A stretch of DNA of 64,000 nucleotides from Streptomyces iconiensis. GTDB taxonomy: Bacteria; Actinomycetota; Actinomycetes; Streptomycetales; Streptomycetaceae. Under the pieces are notes generated by a model, which was not told the origin of the DNA, searched no databases, and saw only the letters and a program-made list of their open reading frames with translations. Of the stretch, positions 17,555 through 24,694 are shown in pieces (the stretch's first letter is position 1; the number at the start of each line of letters is the position of its first letter). Location: positions 1-64,000 of the forward strand of contig NZ_JANCPR020000015.1 of the NCBI RefSeq assembly GCF_028657195.3. The letters are read 5' to 3'. The position numbers were made by a program, and so were the translations under genes.

Positions 17555-18988
17555 ATGGCGGCTGCGGAGCGCATGGTGGTCATCGGGGGCGACGCGACAG
17601 GGATGTCGGCCGCCTCTCAGGCACGCAGGCTCAAAAAGCCGGAGGAGCTGGAGATCGTCGCCTTCGAACGCGGCCACTTCGCCTCCTTCTCGGCCTGCGG
17701 CATCCCGTACTGGGTGGGCGGCGACGTCACCGGCAGGGACAACCTGATCGCGCGCACACCCGAGGAGCACCGCGCGCGCTCCATCGACCTCCGCATGCAC
17801 ACGGAGGTGACCGAACTGGACGTGCCGGGTCAGCGGGTACGCGTGACCGAGCACGAGGACGGCGGACCGGGCACGCAGCGGTGGGTCGGCTACGACCAGC
17901 TCGTGCTGGCCACAGGCGCCCGCCCGGTCCGCCCGCCGCTGCCCGGCATCGAGGCACCAGGCGTCTACGGCGTGCAGACCCTGGACGACGGACAGGCGCT
18001 GATCGACGCGCTGGAGAAGAACGAGGACCTCGCGGGCGAAGGGGCTCCAGGGGGAGGCGACGGCGTACGCAGGGCCGTGGTCGTCGGCGCCGGTTACATC
18101 GGCGTGGAGATGGCCGAGGCGTTCGTCAACCGCGGCTACCAGGTCACCGTCATCGACCGCGGGCAGCAGCCGATGTCCACGCTCGACCCCGACATGGGCG
18201 CGCTGGTGTACGACGCGATGTGCGCCATGGGCATCGAGACCGTACGGAACGCGTCCGTCACCCGGATCCTCACCGACGCGCGGGGCCGGGCCGCCGGGGT
18301 GGCGACCGACGACGGGGAGTACCCGGCCGACGTGGTGGTGCTGGGCCTCGGCGTACGGCCCGAGACGGAGCTGGCCGCAGCCGCCGGGCTGCCGCTGGGC
18401 GAGTCGGGCGGGCTGCTGACGGACCTGGCGATGCGGGTGCGCGACCACGGGAACATCTGGTCGGGCGGCGACTGCGTCGAGGTGCTCAACCTCGTCTCGG
18501 GCCGCCCGCAGCACGTACCGCTGGGCACGCACGCCAACAAGCACGGGCAGATCATCGGCGCGAACATCGGCGGCGACTACGCCACGTTCCCCGGCATCGT
18601 CGGTACCGCGGTCAGCAAGGTGTGCGACCTGGAGATCGCCCGTACGGGGCTGCTGGAGCGTCAGGCCGCCGCCGTCGGCCTCCAGTTCGAGACCGTCGTG
18701 ATCGAGTCCACCAGCCGCGCCGGCTACTACCCCGGCACGAAGCCGATGCACGTCAAGATGATCGCCGAGCGCCGCTCGGGGCGGGTGCTCGGCGTGCAGA
18801 TCGTCGGCAGGGAGAACGCGGGCAAGCGCGTCGACATCGCCGCCGTTGCCCTGCACGCGGGAATGACGGCGGAGCAGATGACAGGGCTCGACCTGGGCTA
18901 CGCGCCGCCGTTCTCGCCCGTCTGGGACCCGGTCCTGGTGGCGGCGCGCAAGGCGTCGGCCGCCGTACGCGCCGCACGCCCGAACTGA
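17555..18988 (+). CDS. FAD/NAD(P)-dependent oxidoreductase, CoA-disulfide-reductase-like
   Basis: Pyridine nucleotide-disulfide reductase of the single-cysteine group, 477 residues. FAD motif MVVIGGDATGMSAAS; candidate active-site Cys in SFSACGIPYWVGGD, matching the Cys of CoA-disulfide reductases and NADH oxidases. The NAD(P) motif is VVVGAGYIGVEMAEAF, and the second FAD block is IWSGGDCVEVLN. The dimerisation domain follows (VGTAVSKVCDLEIARTG). An insert GEGAPGGGDG precedes the NAD motif. ATG 17555 follows GGGAG. Placement between hemY and hemE suggests redox support, but the substrate is unknown. Confidence 0.85.
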   Translation: MAAAERMVVIGGDATGMSAASQARRLKKPEELEIVAFERGHFASFSACGIPYWVGGDVTGRDNLIARTPEEHRARSIDLRMHTEVTELDVPGQRVRVTEHEDGGPGTQRWVGYDQLVLATGARPVRPPLPGIEAPGVYGVQTLDDGQALIDALEKNEDLAGEGAPGGGDGVRRAVVVGAGYIGVEMAEAFVNRGYQVTVIDRGQQPMSTLDPDMGALVYDAMCAMGIETVRNASVTRILTDARGRAAGVATDDGEYPADVVVLGLGVRPETELAAAAGLPLGESGGLLTDLAMRVRDHGNIWSGGDCVEVLNLVSGRPQHVPLGTHANKHGQIIGANIGGDYATFPGIVGTAVSKVCDLEIARTGLLERQAAAVGLQFETVVIESTSRAGYYPGTKPMHVKMIAERRSGRVLGVQIVGRENAGKRVDIAAVALHAGMTAEQMTGLDLGYAPPFSPVWDPVLVAARKASAAVRAARPN

Positions 18989-19032
18989 CCGCGCGTACCC
19001 GCCGCCACCCCGACCGGCTCGCAGGGCAGCCC

Positions 19033-20118
19033 TTAGCGGGCCGACTGCTCGTGCACGTACGAGACGAGGTCCGTGAGGGCCTGCGGGTCGGTGTCGGGGA
19101 GGACGCCGTGGCCGAGGTTGAAGATGTGGCCCTCCAGCCCGCGTGCCGACTCCAGGATGCGGGCCGCCTGCCGCTCGACGGCCTCGCGGGGCGCGAAGAG
19201 CACGGCGGGGTCGAGGTTGCCCTGGACCGCCTTGCCCGGGCCCACGCGCCGCGCGGCCTCGTCCACCGGTACGCGCCAGTCGGCGCCGACGACCTCGGGC
19301 CCGGCCTCGCCGAGCAGCCCGAGGAGTTCGCCCGTGCCCACGCCGAAGTGGATACGGGGCACGCCGTAGGAGGCCACGGCGTCGAAGACCTTGGCGGAAG
19401 CGGGCAGTACGGAGGCGCGGTAGTCCTCGGGGGCCAGCGCGCCGGCCCACGAGTCGAAGAGCTGCACGGCGCTCGCGCCCGCCTCGATCTGCACCTGCAA
19501 GAAGGTGGCCGTGATCCCGGCGAGCCGGTCGAGCAGTTCGGCCCACAGTTCGGGGTCGCCGTACATGAGCGCCTTGGTGTGCTCATGGTTCTTGGAGGGC
19601 CCGCCCTCGACGAGGTAGCTGGCCAGCGTGAACGGGGCGCCGGCGAAGCCGATCAGCGGCGTGCTGCCCAGCTCGCGCGTGAGGATGCCGACGGCCTCGG
19701 TGACGTAACCGACGTCCTCGGGGTCAAGGGGCCGCAGCCGCTCCAGGTCGGCGCGGGTGCGGATCGGCTTCTCGACGACAGGTCCGACGCCGGGCTTGAT
19801 GTCGAGGTCGACACCGATGGCCTTGAGCGGAACGACGATGTCGCTGAAGTAGATGGCCGCGTCAACTCCGTGCCTGCGCACGGGTTGCAATGTGATCTCG
19901 GCGACGAGATCGGGGCGCATGCACGAGTCCAGCATGGCGATGCCCTCGCGCAACTTCCGGTACTCGGGCAGCGACCGCCCCGCCTGCCGCATGAACCACA
20001 CCGGCGTATGCGGCACGGTTTCGCGGCGGCACGCACGGAGAAAAGCGGAATCCTGAACGCCGCCAGGGGCGTCCTGTGTCTGCTGGGGCTGGCCCGAGGG
20101 GCGGTCTTTTCCACTCAC
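19033..20118 (-). CDS. hemE: Uroporphyrinogen III decarboxylase (HemE)
   Basis: Cytosolic haem enzyme removing four acetate carboxyls to give coproporphyrinogen III, feeding HemY and HemQ encoded nearby. 361 residues. Signatures are PVWFMRQAGRSLPEYR (substrate arginines), DIVVPLKAIGVDLDIKPGVGP, FAGAPFTLASYLVEGG, VQLFDSWAGALAP and GNLDPAVLF, ending in NLGHGVLPDTDP. GTG 20118 (VSGKDRP) has a GGGAG site. The stretch further upstream is not conserved-looking. It lies next to a divergent DUF3000 gene, 74 bp away. Confidence 0.96.
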   Translation of the reverse strand: MSGKDRPSGQPQQTQDAPGGVQDSAFLRACRRETVPHTPVWFMRQAGRSLPEYRKLREGIAMLDSCMRPDLVAEITLQPVRRHGVDAAIYFSDIVVPLKAIGVDLDIKPGVGPVVEKPIRTRADLERLRPLDPEDVGYVTEAVGILTRELGSTPLIGFAGAPFTLASYLVEGGPSKNHEHTKALMYGDPELWAELLDRLAGITATFLQVQIEAGASAVQLFDSWAGALAPEDYRASVLPASAKVFDAVASYGVPRIHFGVGTGELLGLLGEAGPEVVGADWRVPVDEAARRVGPGKAVQGNLDPAVLFAPREAVERQAARILESARGLEGHIFNLGHGVLPDTDPQALTDLVSYVHEQSAR

Positions 20119-20179
20119 GCCCCGAAGTCTCCCACGGCCGAACGGGGTGTCCCTACCGCCCTGAAGCACGGCCTCCGCC

Positions 20180-20192
20180 TACTCTTCCGCCC
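20180..20192 (+). promoter_or_regulatory. -10 box for a leaderless DUF3000 transcript
   Basis: TACTCT at 20180-20185 followed by 7 bases and then the ATG at 20193, with no ribosome site. This geometry is that of a leaderless mRNA. The -35 is not clear. Confidence 0.45.
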
Positions 20193-20864
20193 ATGACAGC
20201 GGCTCGGACATCGATGGCGGGGGGCTCCGGCGGAGTGGAAGGCACGGACGGTACGGACGGCGACGGCGGCGGCAGCGACTCCTCTCTTCCCACGCCCTTC
20301 CGGCAGGCCGTCACGGCACTGAGCGAGGCAAGGCCGCGCGGCGAGGTGCGCATCTCACCGCTGCCCGCGCCGCGGCGCCTGGCCCCGTACGCGTTCGCGG
20401 TGGAGGCCGCCGTCACCGACCCCGAGGACCCGGCCCAGGAACTGGCCGACGGACGCTTCGTGCTGCTGCACGACCCGGAGGGCCAGGACTCCTGGCAGGG
20501 CACTTTCCGCGTGGTGACGCTCGGCAGGGCCGAACTGGAGGCGGAGATCGCGGCAGACCCGCTGCTGCCCGAGGTGACCTGGACCTGGCTGACCGGCGCG
20601 CTGGAAGCCCGGGGTGCGGGTTACGCGGAGCCGAGTGGAACGGTCACGCGGTCGAGTTCCGCATTTTTCGGCGGACTCTCCGAGCGCGCGGCCGAAGAGT
20701 TGCTGGAGATCCGCGCGAGCTGGACGCCGGAGGGCGCGACACCTGACGCCGCCGCACATCTCGCGGCCTGGTGCGAACTGCTCTGCCAGTGTGCGGGGTT
20801 GCCGCCGGAGTCCGGTGACCCCGGCGGTGTCGTCCAGCTTCCGCAGCGGCGGGGTCCGCACTAG
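20193..20864 (+). CDS. DUF3000 domain protein
   Basis: 223 residues, conserved in actinobacteria beside hemE; function unknown. A Gly/Asp/Ser-rich tail (~28 residues) precedes the domain, which carries PFRQAVTALSEARPRGEVRISPLPAPRRLAPYAFAVEA-type sequence, GRFVLLHDPEGQDSWQGTFR and YAEPSGTVTRSSSAFFG. The C-terminus has AAWCELLCQCAGLPP. No enzyme motif is recognised and it appears cytosolic. The ATG at 20193 is probably leaderless. Confidence 0.82.
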   Translation: MTAARTSMAGGSGGVEGTDGTDGDGGGSDSSLPTPFRQAVTALSEARPRGEVRISPLPAPRRLAPYAFAVEAAVTDPEDPAQELADGRFVLLHDPEGQDSWQGTFRVVTLGRAELEAEIAADPLLPEVTWTWLTGALEARGAGYAEPSGTVTRSSSAFFGGLSERAAEELLEIRASWTPEGATPDAAAHLAAWCELLCQCAGLPPESGDPGGVVQLPQRRGPH

Positions 20865-20930
20865 CGCCCTCGCGGGGTGCCTTTCGCAAGAGAGTGCCCC
20901 CTTGCGTGCTTCGCGGGCCGACTGTCCGCC

Positions 20931-20968
20931 GTGGCTTGTCGCGCGGTTCCCCGCGCCCCTGACGGGGC
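20931..20968 (+). repeat. Streptomyces intergenic repeat, TTGTCGCGC-GTTCCCCGCGCCCC family
   Basis: GTGGCTTGTCGCGCGGTTCC continuing to CCGCGCCCCTGACGGGGC. The same core occurs in reverse at 40848-40891 and as a variant at 26893-26958. It ends in a small GCCCC/GGGGC hairpin. I recall this sequence as widespread between Streptomyces genes. Confidence 0.7.
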
Positions 20969-21154
20969 TCGGCTCCTCGCGCCCCGGCGGGGCTCCTTGC
21001 CACTCCTGCCATGCGGGCGGAAAAGAATGCGGGCGCGCATTCCCGCACGGTCACGGTGACGGAACTTTGTAGACAAAGGAATCTTTCTGCCCCACTGAAT
21101 ACGGCGGGAAACAGGGAACGGGGAAATCCGGGTCATCAATTCGTGATCTTTCTC

Positions 21155-21182
21155 TAAAGGCGGACGGAAGAGGTGCCGAAGG
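21155..21182 (+). promoter_or_regulatory. Sigma-WhiG-type promoter of whiI
   Basis: TAAA (21155-21158), a 16-base spacer, then GCCGAAGG (21175-21182), close to the sigma-WhiG consensus TAAA-N15/16-GCCGATAA. whiI is an established direct target of sigma-WhiG, which makes this match credible. The leader to the GTG start would be about 65 nt. Confidence 0.6.
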
Positions 21183-21255
21183 AGTCTGTGACCCTTCCAC
21201 ACGGAATAACCGACTCGCTCGGATCCGTCCCTCAGCCACTCCCGCAGGAGGCCCG

Positions 21256-21933
21256 GTGTCTGTTCTCCTTGAGCACCCCACAAGCCTGGTCGCCTACCGC
21301 CCGAACAAGCCGACGGCCATGGTGGTCGTGGCCGACCCCCGCGTCCGTTCGACCGTGACCCGCCACCTGTGGGCTCTCGGCGTACGGGACGTGATCGAGG
21401 CGTCGTCGATCGCGGAGGCCCGTCCCCGAGTCGGTAACCCACGCGATATCTGCGTGGCCGATGTGCACCTCCCCGACGGTTCGGGGCTCAGCCTGTTGTC
21501 GGAGACCAGGGCGGCGGGCTGGCCCAACGGCCTCGCGCTGTCGGCCGCCGACGACATCGGCGCCGTACGCAACGCCCTCGCGGGCGGCGTCAAGGGCTAC
21601 GTCGTCACCGGAACGCGCACGAACCTCGGCGGCCCCATGCCCACGCGGCACGGAGCGGCACCCATCGGAGCGGCGGCGGCACGCATGCACCGCAGGCCGG
21701 GCGGCGGTCCCGGCGGTCCAGGACACCCCGGCGGCTACCGCGAGCTGTCGGGCCGCGAGGTCGAGGTGCTGCGCCTCGTGGCCGAGGGCCAGTCCAACAA
21801 GGCGATCGGCGTCTCGATGGGCCTGTCGGCGCTGACCGTCAAGAGCCATCTCGCGCGCATCGCGCGCAAGCTGGGAACGGGCGACCGCGCGGGGATGGTC
21901 GCCGTGGCCCTGCGGACCGGCATCATCCACTGA
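21256..21933 (+). CDS. whiI: WhiI, atypical NarL/FixJ response regulator for sporulation
   Basis: 225-residue DNA-binding regulator of late aerial hypha development; in studied species it acts with BldM as a heterodimer. The receiver domain is residues ~20-130 and the LuxR-type HTH is at ~155-220 (LSGREVEVLRLVAEGQSNKAIGVSMGLSALTVKSHLARI). The usual acidic pair at the end of beta-1 is reduced to AD (VVVADPRVR), although Asp in CVADVHLPDG, Ser in LALSAADD and Lys in GGVKGYV remain. This fits phosphorylation-independent action. GTG 21256 has GGAGG. No sensor kinase gene is adjacent. Recognised from its characteristic N-terminus (RPNKPTAMVVVADPRVR). Confidence 0.93.
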   Translation: MSVLLEHPTSLVAYRPNKPTAMVVVADPRVRSTVTRHLWALGVRDVIEASSIAEARPRVGNPRDICVADVHLPDGSGLSLLSETRAAGWPNGLALSAADDIGAVRNALAGGVKGYVVTGTRTNLGGPMPTRHGAAPIGAAAARMHRRPGGGPGGPGHPGGYRELSGREVEVLRLVAEGQSNKAIGVSMGLSALTVKSHLARIARKLGTGDRAGMVAVALRTGIIH

Positions 21934-21976
21934 CCCTCCCCTCGCGCTCCCGCCGAGCCCTCCACCCCATTCCCGG

Positions 21977-22014
21977 AAGCGCCCGTCGACGTAACGTTCC
22001 GTCGGCGGGCGCTT
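21977..22014 (+). terminator. Hairpin terminator after whiI
   Basis: Fifteen-base arms AAGCGCCCGTCGACG / CGTCGGCGGGCGCTT with one mismatch and an 8-nt loop, 44 bp beyond the whiI stop and just before the rnd promoter. Confidence 0.65.
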
Positions 22015-22033
22015 CGCAGTGCGTGCACACGGA

Positions 22034-22045
22034 TACCCTTGACTG
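22034..22045 (+). promoter_or_regulatory. -10 box for a leaderless rnd transcript
   Basis: TACCCT at 22034-22039, then six bases, then the GTG start at 22046 with no ribosome site between. This suggests transcription begins at the start codon. Confidence 0.45.
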
Positions 22046-23317
22046 GTGACCGACGCCCAAGAGACCGCATCAGCAAACGCAGCTCAGGCCCCTCTCCAGG
22101 ACCCCGGTCCGGCGCCGGTCCCTCTCCTGGAGCCGCGTGAGGGCATTCCACCCGTGATCGTCACGGACGATGAGCTGGCCCGGGTCACCTCGGCCTTCGC
22201 TGAGGCGACGGGCCCGGTGGCCGTCGATGCCGAGCGCGCCTCCGGTTACCGCTACGGCCAGCGTGCCTATCTGGTGCAGCTGCGGCGGCAGGGCGCGGGC
22301 ACCGCGCTGGTGGACCCCGTCGCCTGTCCCGATCTCTCGGGGCTCGACGCGGCGATCGCGGACACCGAGTGGGTGCTGCACGCCGCCACGCAGGACCTGC
22401 CGTGTCTGCGTGAGATAGGTATGCGGCCCACGCGGCTGTTCGACACGGAGCTGGCCGGGCGGCTGGCCGGCTTCGCGCGGGTGGGGCTGGGCGCGATGGT
22501 CGAGAACGTGCTCGGCTACGCGCTGGAGAAGGGGCACTCCGCCGTCGACTGGTCCACCCGGCCGCTCCCCGAGCCCTGGCTGCGGTACGCGGCGCTGGAC
22601 GTGGAGCTGCTGGTCGACCTGCGGGACGCGCTGGAGGAGGAGCTGGAGCAGCAGGGCAAACTGGAGTGGGCGCGCGAGGAGTTCGCCGCGATCGCCTCGG
22701 CGCCGGCCCCGCCGCCGCGCAAGGACCCGTGGCGGCGCACGTCGGGCATGCACAAGGTGCGCAGGCGCCGGCAGATGGCCGTCGTACGGGAGCTGTGGCT
22801 GGCGCGGGACGCGGTGGCCCAGCGGCGGGACGTGTCGCCCGGCAAGGTGCTCACCGACGCGGCGATCGTGGAGGCCGCGCTCGCGATGCCTCCGCACGCG
22901 CGTGCGCTGTCGGCGCTGCCGGGCTACGGGCAGCGGATGGGCCGTAAGCAGCTGGACCAGTGGCAGGCGGCCGTCGAGCGCGCGAAGGAGCTGCCCGAAG
23001 CTGAGCTGCCGCAGCAGAGCCAGGTGCCCAACGGTCCGCCGCCGCCCCGCTCCTGGGCCGAGAAGGACCCGGCCGCCGCCGCGCGGCTGACCGCCGCGCG
23101 TGCGGCTGTCACGGAGCGCGCCGAGGAGCTGAACCTGCCGCAGGAGAACCTGCTGAGTCCCGACTCGGTGCGGCGGCTGTGCTGGGAGCCCCCGGGCGGC
23201 GGCGACGGCCCCTCGGAGGAGACGGTCGGCGAGGCGCTGCGGGGTCTGGGCGCGCGCGAGTGGCAGATCGGACAGACGGTGGAACTGCTGACCGTGGCGC
23301 TGTCAGCGACGGAGTGA
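22046..23317 (+). CDS. Ribonuclease D-like 3'-5' exoribonuclease with HRDC domain
   Basis: 423 residues. The DEDDy exonuclease domain (~35-215) has motif I VAVDAERASGYRYG, motif II HAATQDLPCLREIG and motif III PWLRYAALDVELL (Y-x3-D). An HRDC nucleic-acid-binding domain follows (~235-310: RRRQMAVVRELWLARDAVAQRRDVSPGKVL in part). The C-terminal region is specific to actinobacteria (LNLPQENLLSPDSVRRL). It is expected to trim RNA 3' ends in the cytosol. Probably leaderless GTG start. fadA lies 159 bp downstream. Confidence 0.9.
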   Translation: MTDAQETASANAAQAPLQDPGPAPVPLLEPREGIPPVIVTDDELARVTSAFAEATGPVAVDAERASGYRYGQRAYLVQLRRQGAGTALVDPVACPDLSGLDAAIADTEWVLHAATQDLPCLREIGMRPTRLFDTELAGRLAGFARVGLGAMVENVLGYALEKGHSAVDWSTRPLPEPWLRYAALDVELLVDLRDALEEELEQQGKLEWAREEFAAIASAPAPPPRKDPWRRTSGMHKVRRRRQMAVVRELWLARDAVAQRRDVSPGKVLTDAAIVEAALAMPPHARALSALPGYGQRMGRKQLDQWQAAVERAKELPEAELPQQSQVPNGPPPPRSWAEKDPAAAARLTAARAAVTERAEELNLPQENLLSPDSVRRLCWEPPGGGDGPSEETVGEALRGLGAREWQIGQTVELLTVALSATE

Positions 23318-23406
23318 GCCGGGCGGTACCGCTCAGCCGTTGAGCGTTTTCCTGGGCGGGAGGCGCGTTCGGTGATGTGACGTGTGCCCTTCCGCCAGGG
23401 CGGGCC

Positions 23407-23434
23407 TTGCCAGGTGGTTACCCACAAGTAGCAT
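23407..23434 (+). promoter_or_regulatory. fadA-fadB promoter with overlapping imperfect inverted repeat
   Basis: TTGCCA (23407-23412), 16-base spacer, TAGCAT (23429-23434). GTTACCCACAAGTAGC overlaps the -10 and has a TTAC...GTAG symmetry, like a small repressor operator. The assignment to a fatty-acid regulator is inference. Confidence 0.5.
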
Positions 23435-23476
23435 GGAGGTCGACCGACCCCCGGCCGCACCTGGAGGAGAGCCAAC

Positions 23477-24694
23477 GTGCCTCGTACCGCTAGGGATGTC
23501 GTCTTTGTCGACGGCGTCCGCACACCGTTCGGCAAGGCGGGCCCCAAGGGCATCTATCACGAGACGCGCGCCGACGACCTGGTCGTCAAGTGCATCCGTG
23601 AGCTGCTGCGCCGCAACCCGGACCTGCCTCCGGAGCGCATCGACGAGGTCGCGCTCGCCGCGACCACGCAGATCGGCGACCAGGGCCTGACCCTCGGCCG
23701 CACCGCCGGGATCCTCGCGGGACTGCCGCAGAGCGTGCCCGGATACTCCATCGACCGGATGTGCGCGGGCGCGATGACGGCCGTGACGACGACCGCGGGC
23801 TCGATCGCCTTCGGCGCGTACGACATCGTCGTCGCCGGTGGCGTCGAGCACATGGGGCGGCACCCCATGGGTGAGGGCGTCGACCCCAACCCGCGCTTCG
23901 TCTCCGAGAAGCTGGTCGACCAGTCCGCGCTGTTCATGGGCATGACGGCCGAGAACCTGCACGACCGCTACCCGCACCTGACCAAGGAGCGCGCCGACGC
24001 GTTCGCCGTCGGCAGCCAGGAGAAGGCGGCCAAGGCGTACGCCAACGGGCAGGTACAGGCCGACCTGGTGCCGGTGTCGATCCGGCGCACCTCGCCCGAG
24101 GGCGGGGAGACCGGCTGGGGGCTGGCCACGGCCGACGAGCCGATGCGGCCCGGCACCACGATGGAGAACCTCGCCGGACTGAAGACGCCCTTCCGCGCGC
24201 ACGGCAGGGTCACGCCCGGCAACGCGGCGGGGCTCAACGACGGCGCGACCGCCTCCCTGATCGCCGCCGAGGACGTGGCACAGGAGATGGGCCTGCCGGT
24301 CAAGATGCGGCTGGTCTCCTACGCCTTCGCCGGTGTCGAGCCCGAGGTGATGGGCGTGGGACCGATCCCGGCCACCGAGAAGGCCCTCGCCAAGGCGGGT
24401 CTCTCGATCGACGAGATCGGCCTGTTCGAGATCAACGAGGCGTTCGCCGTGCAGGTGCTCTCGCTGCTCGACCACTACGGCATCGCCGACGACGACCCGC
24501 GCGTCAACCAGTACGGCGGCGCCATCGCCTACGGGCACCCGCTGGCCTCCTCCGGTGTGCGGCTGATGACCCAGCTCGCCAGGCAGTTCGAGGAGCAGCC
24601 GCACGTCCGCTACGGCATCACCACCATGTGCGTCGGCTTCGGCATGGGCGGGACCGTCATCTGGGAGAACCCCCACTGGGAGGGCAACAAGTGA
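23477..24694 (+). CDS. fadA: Acetyl-CoA C-acyltransferase (thiolase, FadA)
   Basis: Beta-oxidation thiolase, 405 residues. The nucleophilic Cys is C96 in SIDRMCAGAM. The second conserved blocks are NEAFAVQ, the His of AYGHPLASSG, and the proton-donating Cys of TMCVGFGMGG. GTG 23477 follows GGAGGAGAGCCAAC. The stop overlaps the start of fadB by 4 bp (GTGA), so the two are translationally coupled subunits of a trifunctional-type complex. Confidence 0.95.
   Translation: MPRTARDVVFVDGVRTPFGKAGPKGIYHETRADDLVVKCIRELLRRNPDLPPERIDEVALAATTQIGDQGLTLGRTAGILAGLPQSVPGYSIDRMCAGAMTAVTTTAGSIAFGAYDIVVAGGVEHMGRHPMGEGVDPNPRFVSEKLVDQSALFMGMTAENLHDRYPHLTKERADAFAVGSQEKAAKAYANGQVQADLVPVSIRRTSPEGGETGWGLATADEPMRPGTTMENLAGLKTPFRAHGRVTPGNAAGLNDGATASLIAAEDVAQEMGLPVKMRLVSYAFAGVEPEVMGVGPIPATEKALAKAGLSIDEIGLFEINEAFAVQVLSLLDHYGIADDDPRVNQYGGAIAYGHPLASSGVRLMTQLARQFEEQPHVRYGITTMCVGFGMGGTVIWENPHWEGNK

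Larger units (their letters stand above)
20865..21255. other. Intergenic region with repeat element and whiI leader
   Basis: Holds a common Streptomyces intergenic repeat (20931-20968) and two small GC hairpins (GCCCC-TGAC-GGGGC and GCCCC-GGC-GGGGC). Further along are a GTCAC-G-GTGAC palindrome (21050-21060), an inverted repeat CTTTGT-AG-ACAAAG (21065-21078) and the sigma-WhiG promoter match. It is AT-richer from 21060 on. No gene is seen. Confidence 0.7.

Noticed and set aside
16975..20196. Long plus-strand frame overlapping hemY, the flavoprotein gene and hemE
   Set aside because: Arg/Gly-rich shadow frame; the real genes there have full family signatures.
21065..21078. CTTTGT-AG-ACAAAG inverted repeat in the whiI leader region as an operator
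   Set aside because: It lies upstream of the sigma-WhiG match and is short; no known regulator motif fits, so only mentioned in the region entry.
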